Source of the DNA: Amorphoplanes friuliensis DSM 7358
Lineage (GTDB): Bacteria > Actinomycetota > Actinomycetes > Mycobacteriales > Micromonosporaceae
Direction: 5' to 3'
DNA: 64,000 bases
Assembly: GCF_000494755.1 (NCBI RefSeq)
Contig: NC_022657.1
Coordinates: 6,912,001 to 6,976,000, forward strand
A model generated the notes under the pieces. It worked only from the letters and a program-made list of their open reading frames with translations. It made no database searches and had not been told where the DNA came from. Positions 48,325 to 56,577 of this stretch are shown piece by piece (within the stretch, counting starts at the first letter, position 1; the number at the start of each line of letters is the position of its first letter). The translations under genes and the position numbers were made by a program.

Positions 48325-50379
48325 TCAGGCGTCGATCGTTTCCTGGTCGATGCGGCCCGCGGCCTCGATCAACCAGTTCTTCCGCGGCTCCACGCGCTCA
48401 CCCATCAGCAACTCGAGCGTGGCCTCGGCCCGCTCGACATCCTGCAGGGTGATGCGCCGGACCGTCCGGGTGGCGGGGTTCATCGTGGTGTCCCACAGCT
48501 CGTCGGCGTCCATCTCACCGAGACCCTTGAACCGGCTCACGGGAGCGATCGACTTGCCGGAGCGCTCCAGCTTGCGGAGCGTGGTCTCCATCTCCTGCTG
48601 GGTGTACGTGAAGATCGTCTCGGCGTTCCGGCCCTTGGTCGTGATCTTGTGGAGCGGGGGCATCGCGGCGAACAGCCGGCCGTCCTCGATCACCGGGCGC
48701 ATGTACTTCGCGAAGAGCGTGATCAGCAGCGTGCGGATGTGCGAGCCATCGACGTCGGCGTCCGCCATGATCATGACGCGGCCGTAGCGCATCGTGCTCA
48801 TGTCGAAGGTGCGGCCGGAGCCGGCTCCGAGGACCTGGACGATCGCCGAGCACTCGACGTTGTCGAGGACCTGCTGCAGGCTCGCCTTCTGGACGTTGAG
48901 GATCTTGCCGCGGATCGGGAGCAGCGCCTGGTATTCGGAGCTGCGGGCCATCCGGGCGGTGCCGAGCGCACTGTCACCCTCGACGATGTAGAGCTCGCTG
49001 CGGCCGATGCCGGTGGAGCGGCAGTCGACCAGCTTGGGCGGCATCGAGGCGCCCTCGAGCGCGGTCTTGCGGCGGGCCGCGTCCTTCTGCTGTTTCTGGG
49101 TGAGGCGCACCCGGGCCGCGTCGACGACCTTCTGCAGGACCGTCCGGGCCTCGCTCTTGGTGCGCCGGTCGTCGATCCAGCTCTTGAGGTGCTGCTCGAC
49201 CAGACCCTGCAGGACCCGGGTGATGCCCGCGGTGGAGAGCTCGTCCTTGGTCTGCGAGGTGAACTGCGGCTCGGGCACCCGCACGTGGATGACCGCGGTC
49301 ATGCCCTCGAGCAGATCGTCCAGGACCGGCGGGTCCTCCTTGGGCTTGAGCAGCCCGCGGGCGTTGCGGATGGCCTCGGTCAGCGCGCGGACCAGGGCCC
49401 GCTCGAAACCCTTGCGGTGGGTGCCGCCGTGCACGTTGCGGATCGTGTTGGTGAAGGACTCGACCGTGCGGTCGTAACCGGTGCCCCAGCGGAAGGCCAC
49501 CTCGACCTGGGCCACACGCGAGACGTTGGACTGCATGACACCGTTGGCGTCGGCGGCGTTCTCCTTGTAGGTGCCCTCGCCGGCGACCATCAGGATCCCG
49601 GAGACGGGCTTGTCGCCGGCCGGCGAGAGGAACTCCACCATGTCCGTCAGTCCGTGCGGATAGTGGAACTTCTCCTCGAGCGGCTCCTCGCCCGTCTGGT
49701 CCCGAAGGACGTACGCCACCCCGGGCACCAGGAAGGCCGTGTTGCGCAGCTTGGCCCGCACCACGTCGACGTCGAGACGCGCGCCGGTCTCGAAGTAGCG
49801 GGAGTCGTACCAGTAGCGGATCGAGGTGCCGGTGCGCTCGCCGCGCTTCATCTTGCGGGCCACGCGCAGGCCGGACTCGGGCACGAACGACGCCTCCGGG
49901 CCGGGACCCGAGAAGACGCCGGGCACACCACGCTGGAAGGACAGCTCGTGCACCTTGCCGTCGCGCTTGACCGTCACGTCGAAACGCAGCGACAAAGCGT
50001 TGACCGCGGACGCGCCGACGCCGTGCAGGCCGCCGGAGGTCTTGTAACCGGAGCCGCCGAACTTGCCGCCGGCGTGCAGGCGGGTGAGCACGAGCTCGAC
50101 ACCGTTGAGACCGGACTTGGCGTTGATGTCGGTCGGGATGCCCCGGCCGTCGTCGTCCACCTGCACCGAACCGTCGGCGTGCAGAGTGACCTCGACGTGC
50201 TCGGCGTGCCCGCCGACACCCTCGTCGGTGGAGTTGTCGAGGATCTCGTTGACGAGGTGGTTGACACCGCGGCTGTCCGTGGAGCCGATGTACATACCCG
50301 GCCGCTTACGGACAGCGTCGAGTCCTTCGAGGTGCGTGAGGTCATCAGCCCCGTAGAGGATCTCTGGTTGCGCAGTCAC
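48325..50379 (-). CDS. parE: DNA topoisomerase IV subunit B
   Basis: A 684-residue ATPase subunit. GHKL ATP site: NEILDNSTDEG, DDDGRGIPTD and GGLHGVGASAVNALS; the Toprim domain has VEGDSALG, LPIRGKILNV and MIMADADVDGSHIRTLL. The GTG start at 50379 gives the expected N-terminus LYGADDLTHLEGLDAVRKRPGMYIGS. Sixteen bp separate it from parC, forming an operon with the terminator beyond parC. Confidence 0.92.
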   Translation of the reverse strand: MTAQPEILYGADDLTHLEGLDAVRKRPGMYIGSTDSRGVNHLVNEILDNSTDEGVGGHAEHVEVTLHADGSVQVDDDGRGIPTDINAKSGLNGVELVLTRLHAGGKFGGSGYKTSGGLHGVGASAVNALSLRFDVTVKRDGKVHELSFQRGVPGVFSGPGPEASFVPESGLRVARKMKRGERTGTSIRYWYDSRYFETGARLDVDVVRAKLRNTAFLVPGVAYVLRDQTGEEPLEEKFHYPHGLTDMVEFLSPAGDKPVSGILMVAGEGTYKENAADANGVMQSNVSRVAQVEVAFRWGTGYDRTVESFTNTIRNVHGGTHRKGFERALVRALTEAIRNARGLLKPKEDPPVLDDLLEGMTAVIHVRVPEPQFTSQTKDELSTAGITRVLQGLVEQHLKSWIDDRRTKSEARTVLQKVVDAARVRLTQKQQKDAARRKTALEGASMPPKLVDCRSTGIGRSELYIVEGDSALGTARMARSSEYQALLPIRGKILNVQKASLQQVLDNVECSAIVQVLGAGSGRTFDMSTMRYGRVMIMADADVDGSHIRTLLITLFAKYMRPVIEDGRLFAAMPPLHKITTKGRNAETIFTYTQQEMETTLRKLERSGKSIAPVSRFKGLGEMDADELWDTTMNPATRTVRRITLQDVERAEATLELLMGERVEPRKNWLIEAAGRIDQETIDA

Positions 50380-50498
50380 GAAGCACTACTCCCGGCAATG
50401 GCAGCTGTCAACGACGCGGCGAGCCTACCGGGCACCACCGACGAGTTTCGTCAGGCCGACCGCGAGCGCCACCACATAACACGCGACCAATGGGGCAT

Positions 50499-53400
50499 TT
50501 ACTCCACGTCGTGAGCCACGACACGGTTCCGACCGGCTTGTTTGGCCGCGTAGAGGCCGGCGTCGGCCCGGCCCAGGAGGGTGTCGGCGGTGGTGTCGCC
50601 GGGGCGCAGCCGGGCCAGCCCGACGCTGATCGTGACCGGGATCGGCCCCGACCGGGTGTCGAGCGGCGTGCCGGCGACCGCGCCCCGCAGCGCCTCGGCC
50701 AGTGCCGGGCCCTCGGCGTCGACGCGGGGCAGCAGGACCGCGAACTCCTCGCCGCCGTACCGGGCGACCAGACCCGCCACCGGCAGACCCTCGAGCAGAC
50801 GGTTGACCACACCCTTGATCACGTCGTCACCGGTCTGGTGCCCGTACGCGTCGTTGATCCGCTTGAAGTGGTCGATGTCGACCATGAGCGCGGTGACCGG
50901 GCCGTCCTCCGTCCGGGCCGTGGTCAGGGACCGCTCGGCCAGCTCGAAGAACCGCCGCCGGTTGGCGACACCGGTGAGGCTGTCGGTGGTGGCCAGCTCG
51001 TTCACGCGGCTGAACAGCCGGGCGTTGTCGTAGGCGACCATGCCCTGGCCGACCAGTGCGGCCGCGACGCCGAGGTCCGCGGCGGCGTACGCCCCGGGCC
51101 GGTCCGACGACAGCACCAGGACGCCCACCGCGCCGTTGCGGTCGTCGAGGGTGACGGTCAGCCAGCTCTGCCCGGTCGAGTCGGAGAGCGCGTCGGCCCA
51201 GGCCGGCGTACCGGAGATGAGGTCTGCCTGGCGGTTGTCGAGCAGCGGCCGCAGGGCCGGGTGCTCGGCCAGGACCAGCGTGAGCGGGACCGGCCCGCCC
51301 AGCACGGTGAGCTCGGTGGACTCCGACGTGCCGAGCAGCAGCCAGCCGCGGTTGGCGCCGGGCGTCTGCCGGGCGGTGAGCAGCAGCCGGCGCAGCACCA
51401 GCTCCGGGTCGAGGGTGCCGGTGAGCCGGGCCATCGCGCGGCGCAGCGTCTCGGCGATGTCCCGCTGGCGGTTGGCGGCGGCCACCGCGACCTCGAGCTG
51501 GGCGGCGCGGGCCGTCTCCAGGCCGACGGCGATGTGGTGGGTGATCGCGGTGAGGATGTCGGCGTCGTCGACGGTGAAAACGCCCTTGGCGACGCGGCTG
51601 TCCAGGTAGACCACGCCGAGCAGGCGGTCGTCGAGCTCGAGCGGCGCGACGAGGATGCTGCGCAGGCCGTACTGCACGACGCTCTGCGCCCCGAGTGCCT
51701 CGCCCTCCTCGGTGCCGGTGATCACGAGCGGCTCGCGGCTGTGCCGGACCCGGTCCACGACCGTGGCGCTGTACCCCGTCAGCTCGGTCAGGTCCTGACC
51801 GCCGGCGTCACGACCCACGTACGGCGTGAGCACCTGCGTGTCGGCGTCCATCAGGAATAGGATGGCGCGTTCGGCGCCGAGCAGCCGGGTGGTCTCGTCC
51901 AGCGCGACCCGTGTGAGGCGTTCGGGGTCGATGACCCGCGACGCGGCCAGGCTGAGCTGTTCCAGAGCGGCCCAGCGCTGCCCGGCCCGGCCCCGGGCGG
52001 CGACCACGGGTACGCGGTGACGCCGCCCCGCGTCGAGCCGGAACTCCGCGGCGACCCGGCGGGCGCGGTGCGGCCAGCCCTGTGCCTCGGCGATGCCGGC
52101 GGCCATCCGCGCCTGGCGTTCGGCTTCTCCGGTGCTGCCGGTGGCGGTGAGCGCGCGGGCGCGTACCAGGGCGGTCTCGAAAGCTGTCAGCGGCGCATCC
52201 ACCCGGCGCAGCAGGGGCTCGGCCTTGGCCAGCAGCCGGAGGGCCTCCGCACTGTGCTCGGGGGTCAGCGCGAGCAGAGCGGCCCGGGTGATCCGGTGGT
52301 GGGCAGCGACGATCGGGCGGCGGGTGACGTGACCGAGGGCCGTGACGGCCCGGCGGGCCGCTTCGACGGCGGCGTCGCGCTCGGCGGGTGCGGCCCGGCG
52401 GGCCTGCTCCAGACGGCCGTACGCCAGGTAGACGTAGAAGCCGTGCTGCGCCGGGAGGATGTCGGTGGCCCGCAGTCCCAGCCCTTCGAACTCGGCGACG
52501 GCGTCGTCGAAGGCCGTGCCGAGGTCGTCGCGTTCGAGGGCGGACAGCATCCGGGCGACGATCGTGTCGACGACCTCGTGGATCTCCTTGGGTCCCGCGC
52601 CGGCCCGGGCCAGCGCCGCGATGGCCTCTCCGGCCCGGCCGCGCAGGGCCAGCAGGCCCGCGTCGACGGCCACGACGGCGCTGCGGTCGGCGTGCCCACC
52701 GGCGTCGAGCCAGCGCTGCCGCCCGGTACGCGCGGACTCGGCCACGCCGGCCTCGCCACGGAGCAGCCAGTCCCAGCCCAGCACGGCGTAGCAGTCGAGG
52801 ATGAGGCCGACGTCGAGGAAGCGGTCGCGTTCGGCGACGACCTGCCGGACGCGTTCGCCGGAGTCGCCGCCGCTGCCGTGCACGGCGACCGCGGTCATCC
52901 AGTCGAGACGGGCGACCAGGGTGGGGTCGCCGAGCTCGTGGGCCTGCGCGAGCGCGCCGCGGGTGATCCGGTCGGAGATCCTCCGCAGGCCGAGCATGCG
53001 CAGGGCCAGGGTCAGGGCGACCAGGTCGCGGGCGCGCTCCGGTGACGGTCCGAGCCGGCTCGTCGGGTGGACCATCCGCATGCCGTAGAGCAGCGACCTC
53101 AGGGGCTGCAAGCGGCGCACACTGCCGGAAGCGCCGTAGTGGTAGAGCGTCGTCTGCAGGCGCAGCCGCTCGCGGTGCGCATCCTTGGCCGTGCCGTACC
53201 CGAGCCGGGTGACCCGGATCAGGCACCCGATGATCAGCAGCCAGAAGCCGGCGAGCCCGGAGAGCACCGGGTTGCCCGGCAGCGGGCGGCCCAGCTCGGC
53301 GAGACCGTCCTCGACGGCCCGCAGCTGCGCGGCGGCGCCCCAGTTGCTCTCGTGCACGCGGGCGAGCATGAGATGGATCTGCGCGCGTTCGGTGCCGTCG

Positions 53401-54845
53401 GTGGTCCGCTCGAGCGCCGCGTGGAAGGTCTCGATGGCCTCGTCGAACCGGCCGTTCTGGTGGTAGGCCACCCCGAGCAGCTGCAGGACCGAGCTGCCCA
53501 TCGGCAGTCCGCCGAGCTGGGCGGCCTCGGACGCGTACTGCAGGTAGACCAGTGCCGTGTCCGGGGCGTGCTCGGCCAGGGCGCGGGCGCCGGCGGCGTG
53601 ACCGGCGCGCAGCATCCGGGCGGGGTTCGCGGCCGGGTCACCCAGCGCGCAGTGCCGGGCGAGGGCGTAGACGTCGGCGCCGTCCCGGCGGTCCAGGACG
53701 TCGGCGGTGCGGCGGTGCAGGTCGCGAAGCGTGTCCTCGTCCACGCCGTCGAGCAGCGCGATGCGGATGCTGTCGTGCAGGAAGCGGTGGACACCGTCGC
53801 GGTGCTCCACGAGTCCGCGGCGGCCGGCGTCGGAGAGCACGTCGAGGACCCGCCGGCGGTCGACCCCGGCGACCTCGGCCACCAGGCCGGGGCCGAACGA
53901 GATGCCGATGACCCCGGCGACCCGCAGCAGACGGCGGCTCTCCGGGCCGAGGTCGTCCGCCCGGCGCAGCAGGAGCTGGGCGGAGTCCGCGGGCAGGGCC
54001 AGGTCACGGATGCCGGCGACGTCGATCTGCCACGCGCCCCAGTCCGGCAGGAGCAGGCCCGCGTCCATCACGGCCTTGGCGTACGCCAGAGCGACGAACG
54101 GGTTGCCGCCGGTCAGCATCGTGATGGCGGCGGCGCCTCGCGGGTCGATGCCGATGCCACCGGACAGCGAGCCGATCAGGTCCCCGATGGCTTCCGGGGT
54201 CAGAGCGGGCAGCGTGATGTCGGTGTCGCGGGCCCGGCCGAACTGGTCGAGCGTGGCCGCGGACGCATCGTCACGGACGGTGGCCAGCACGAGCAGCGGT
54301 ACGCCGGGCAGCCCGGCGGCGAGCTGCTCGAGCACCCGGACCGTGCCGTCGTCGTACCACTGGGCGTCGTCGAGGTGCAGCAGCACCGGCCCCCCGGTGC
54401 GGGCCAGACCGGTGAGCAGGTCGGCGACGGCCGCCGAGTGGCGTTCGAGACCGATCTCGCCGGCCACCTCGGGCACGTCGAGGAGCTCGGCCAGGACCGG
54501 CGACAGGCTCGTGACCAGGGCGGCGCCCTGTCCCGCCGCGGCTCGCAGCCGGGCGGCGGCGGCGATCCGGCCGCCGGGCCCGCGCAGCAGGCCCCGCACG
54601 TGATCGTCGACGGCCGCCCGGAGCGTGGCCATCGGCCGGCGGTCACTCGGCGAGCCGCCGCCGCGCAGCACGGTCCCGCCCGCGGCGGTGATCTCGCGGC
54701 CGAGCTCGGCCGCGAGGCGCGTCTTGCCCGATCCGGACGGCCCGTGCAGCACCGCGACGCCGCCCCGGCCCGCTGCCGCCTGCGCCCAGCGCTTCCGGAG
54801 AGTCTCGAGCTCCGCGTCGCGGCCGGTCAGCGGCGCCTCGAGCAC
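50499..54845 (-). CDS. AAA/TPR/GAF/GGDEF region of a frame-broken signalling protein
   Basis: The 3' part (about 1,449 residues) of a gene whose 5' part encodes a kinase domain. It begins with the AAA domain (Walker A GPSGSGKT, LLHLDDAQW Walker B), then TPR-like helical repeats, a GAF domain, and a C-terminal GGDEF domain (YGGEEFAVLLP) that should make c-di-GMP; no RxxD inhibitory site precedes it. A GTG at 54845 is the first in-frame start, but the natural protein very likely continues into the kinase through the point near 54866-54869, where one G is missing in a run of four. Whether the loss is real or a sequencing error cannot be told here. Confidence 0.8.
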   Translation of the reverse strand: MLEAPLTGRDAELETLRKRWAQAAAGRGGVAVLHGPSGSGKTRLAAELGREITAAGGTVLRGGGSPSDRRPMATLRAAVDDHVRGLLRGPGGRIAAAARLRAAAGQGAALVTSLSPVLAELLDVPEVAGEIGLERHSAAVADLLTGLARTGGPVLLHLDDAQWYDDGTVRVLEQLAAGLPGVPLLVLATVRDDASAATLDQFGRARDTDITLPALTPEAIGDLIGSLSGGIGIDPRGAAAITMLTGGNPFVALAYAKAVMDAGLLLPDWGAWQIDVAGIRDLALPADSAQLLLRRADDLGPESRRLLRVAGVIGISFGPGLVAEVAGVDRRRVLDVLSDAGRRGLVEHRDGVHRFLHDSIRIALLDGVDEDTLRDLHRRTADVLDRRDGADVYALARHCALGDPAANPARMLRAGHAAGARALAEHAPDTALVYLQYASEAAQLGGLPMGSSVLQLLGVAYHQNGRFDEAIETFHAALERTTDGTERAQIHLMLARVHESNWGAAAQLRAVEDGLAELGRPLPGNPVLSGLAGFWLLIIGCLIRVTRLGYGTAKDAHRERLRLQTTLYHYGASGSVRRLQPLRSLLYGMRMVHPTSRLGPSPERARDLVALTLALRMLGLRRISDRITRGALAQAHELGDPTLVARLDWMTAVAVHGSGGDSGERVRQVVAERDRFLDVGLILDCYAVLGWDWLLRGEAGVAESARTGRQRWLDAGGHADRSAVVAVDAGLLALRGRAGEAIAALARAGAGPKEIHEVVDTIVARMLSALERDDLGTAFDDAVAEFEGLGLRATDILPAQHGFYVYLAYGRLEQARRAAPAERDAAVEAARRAVTALGHVTRRPIVAAHHRITRAALLALTPEHSAEALRLLAKAEPLLRRVDAPLTAFETALVRARALTATGSTGEAERQARMAAGIAEAQGWPHRARRVAAEFRLDAGRRHRVPVVAARGRAGQRWAALEQLSLAASRVIDPERLTRVALDETTRLLGAERAILFLMDADTQVLTPYVGRDAGGQDLTELTGYSATVVDRVRHSREPLVITGTEEGEALGAQSVVQYGLRSILVAPLELDDRLLGVVYLDSRVAKGVFTVDDADILTAITHHIAVGLETARAAQLEVAVAAANRQRDIAETLRRAMARLTGTLDPELVLRRLLLTARQTPGANRGWLLLGTSESTELTVLGGPVPLTLVLAEHPALRPLLDNRQADLISGTPAWADALSDSTGQSWLTVTLDDRNGAVGVLVLSSDRPGAYAAADLGVAAALVGQGMVAYDNARLFSRVNELATTDSLTGVANRRRFFELAERSLTTARTEDGPVTALMVDIDHFKRINDAYGHQTGDDVIKGVVNRLLEGLPVAGLVARYGGEEFAVLLPRVDAEGPALAEALRGAVAGTPLDTRSGPIPVTISVGLARLRPGDTTADTLLGRADAGLYAAKQAGRNRVVAHDVE

Positions 54846-55732
54846 GGCGGCCGGCCCGTCGTCCTCCCCGGCGCGAAGGTCGCGCCCGGTTCGGCGCCGA
54901 GCCGGCGCAGGTCGGCCAGCAGACCCTGGGCACTCTGATAACGGTCGTCCGGGTCCTTGGCCAGCAGCCGCACGATGATCGCCGCGAAGGTCGCGCTCAG
55001 ACCGGGAGCCAGAGCCCGGGGATCGGGTACGGGCGCAGTCGCGTGCAGGTGCAGCAACTCGCCGACGTCGGCCGCGGCGAAGGGCGGCGCACCGGTGACG
55101 CACTCGAAGAGGACCGCGCCCAGGGCGTACAGGTCGGAACGGGCGTCGACCGGCCGGTTGAGCATGCCGGACTGCTCGGGTGCGCAGTAGACGAGCGTGC
55201 CGGCCACGGCGTCGGTCGTCCCGGCGGCCGGTGCCGCCAGGCCGAAGTCGACCAGCCGGCCGGCGCCCTCGGGCGTGACGATGATGTTGTCCGGTTTGAC
55301 GTCGCGGTGCACGAGGTCGTGCTCGTGGGCCGTCCGCAGCGCGCCGGCCACGTCGGCGCCGATCTGCACGGCGGCACGCTCACGGATCGGGCCGCGGGTC
55401 AGCCGGGCGCCGAGCGCCTCACCGTCGACCAGGTCCATCACCACGTACGGGCGGCCACCGGCCAGACCCACCTTGTGCACGCGGGGCAGCCCCGGGCTCT
55501 GCATCGAGGCGAGGAGGGCGCTCTGCCGGCGGAACTCGCGGGCCTGGCCGGGGTGCTGCGCGGCGTCGTGGTGCAGCAGGCGCAGGGCGTAGTCGGTGCC
55601 CCGGTGGCGGACGCGGTGGACGACGGCCTGCGCGCCCCGGCCGATCTCGCCCAGCACTTCGAGCCCGGCGGCGTCGCCGGGCTCGAACTGGACCAGCGCC
55701 GGCTCAGCCGGCAGCGATGGCGAGGCACCCAC
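54827..55732 (-). CDS. Kinase-domain part of the frame-broken protein (pseudokinase-like)
   Basis: A 301-residue open frame with a PknB-like protein kinase fold: LGEIGRGAQAVVH glycine loop, HRDVKPDNIIV catalytic loop (141-151), VDFGLA (161-166) and APEQSGMLN. Two conserved residues differ: the beta-3 Lys is Arg51 (YALRLL) and the helix-C Glu appears as Gln70. Beyond about residue 288 the frame runs into unrelated sequence and stops, while another frame continues into the AAA domain (GEDDGPAAVLEAPL). Adding one G restores a ~1,744-residue protein. GTG 55732 has AGAGG upstream. Follows the cyclase gene by 40 bp. Confidence 0.78.
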   Translation of the reverse strand: MGASPSLPAEPALVQFEPGDAAGLEVLGEIGRGAQAVVHRVRHRGTDYALRLLHHDAAQHPGQAREFRRQSALLASMQSPGLPRVHKVGLAGGRPYVVMDLVDGEALGARLTRGPIRERAAVQIGADVAGALRTAHEHDLVHRDVKPDNIIVTPEGAGRLVDFGLAAPAAGTTDAVAGTLVYCAPEQSGMLNRPVDARSDLYALGAVLFECVTGAPPFAAADVGELLHLHATAPVPDPRALAPGLSATFAAIIVRLLAKDPDDRYQSAQGLLADLRRLGAEPGATFAPGRTTGRPPCSRRR

Positions 55733-55772
55733 AGTGCCTCTATCGGCGCGCGCCGCGTCCGCTGAAGGATTG

Positions 55773-56408
55773 TCAGCCGCACGCCTGCAGCGAACGACCC
55801 GCGGGCACGACCTGCGGGTGCAGGGCCCGCCAGATCTCCACCGGCGCCGCCTTGCCGGCCACGGACACCGGCGGCATCTCCTGGTACGCCACCGCGGTGT
55901 CGGTGACCTCACGGGTCGCGGCGCAGACCACGACCGTGTCGTGCGGGGCGTACGCCTGCAGCCGCGAGGCGGTGCTCACCACGCTGCCGCTGACCATGCC
56001 GTACCCGCCGTCGCGGGTCTCTTCCAGGTCGACGATGGCGTCGCCGGTGGCCAGGCCCACCCGGGTCAGCACCGGGTACCGGCCGGCCAGGAGGCGCCCC
56101 CGCAGCGCTTCCTGGACCCGCAGGCCCGCTTCGACGGCGCTCGCCGCCGCGCACCCGATCTCCTCCGCCGAGCCCGCGGCCGGGCCGGTGGTGCCGAAGA
56201 CCGCCATCACGGCGTCCCCGATGAACTTCTCCACGATCCCGCCCGCCGCCCGCACCCGGTCCGACACGACCGAGAAGTAGTCGACCTGCAGATCCCGGAC
56301 GTCCGAGCAGTCGAGCTCGTCGACGAGGCTGGTGAAGCCCACGATGTCGACGAACAACACCGTCACTGTCTGTCGCCGGCACCGCAGGCCGGCCGTCGTA
56401 CCGTTCAT
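55773..56408 (-). CDS. Class III adenylate/guanylate cyclase-like protein, degenerate active site
   Basis: A 211-residue stand-alone cyclase homology domain. LFVDIVGFTSL supplies metal-binding Asp21, and EKFIGDAVMAVFG supplies Lys61 and Asp65. In the substrate/transition-state region the family has GDxVNxAxRL, but here it is SGSVVSTASRL: the Asp and Asn positions are Ser142 and Ser145, while the Arg149 remains. It may be inactive, or act as a nucleotide sensor. ATG has AAGGAG eight bases upstream. The kinase/GGDEF gene follows by 40 bp on the same strand. Confidence 0.85.
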   Translation of the reverse strand: MNGTTAGLRCRRQTVTVLFVDIVGFTSLVDELDCSDVRDLQVDYFSVVSDRVRAAGGIVEKFIGDAVMAVFGTTGPAAGSAEEIGCAAASAVEAGLRVQEALRGRLLAGRYPVLTRVGLATGDAIVDLEETRDGGYGMVSGSVVSTASRLQAYAPHDTVVVCAATREVTDTAVAYQEMPPVSVAGKAAPVEIWRALHPQVVPAGRSLQACG

Positions 56409-56564
56409 GTCCCACGCTCCTTCGCCGCGTTGGCGAGGCAACGGTGTCATCGGGGGGCGGGACGGCGGATCGGCAGAATGACGTATCTGTGACACGCGCC
56501 TCACGGTCGAATTTGTGACGCAGAACAGTCCGAACCGACGAGAACCTGCTACCCGGATCGGCAT

Positions 56565-56570
56565 TAGGCT
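56565..56570 (+). promoter_or_regulatory. Leaderless -10 hexamer (TAGGCT)
   Basis: TAGGCT ends 7 nt before the ATG of the LuxR-type ATPase regulator. Confidence 0.5.
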
Positions 56571-56577
56571 GCCACGC

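Noticed and set aside
50490-51860. Long + strand frames antisense to the GGDEF gene
   Set aside because: Shadow frames of the sensory protein, low complexity.
54840-54890. Programmed ribosomal frameshift explaining the broken kinase/AAA gene
   Set aside because: No slippery heptamer or stimulatory pseudoknot is evident; a real deletion or a sequencing error is simpler.
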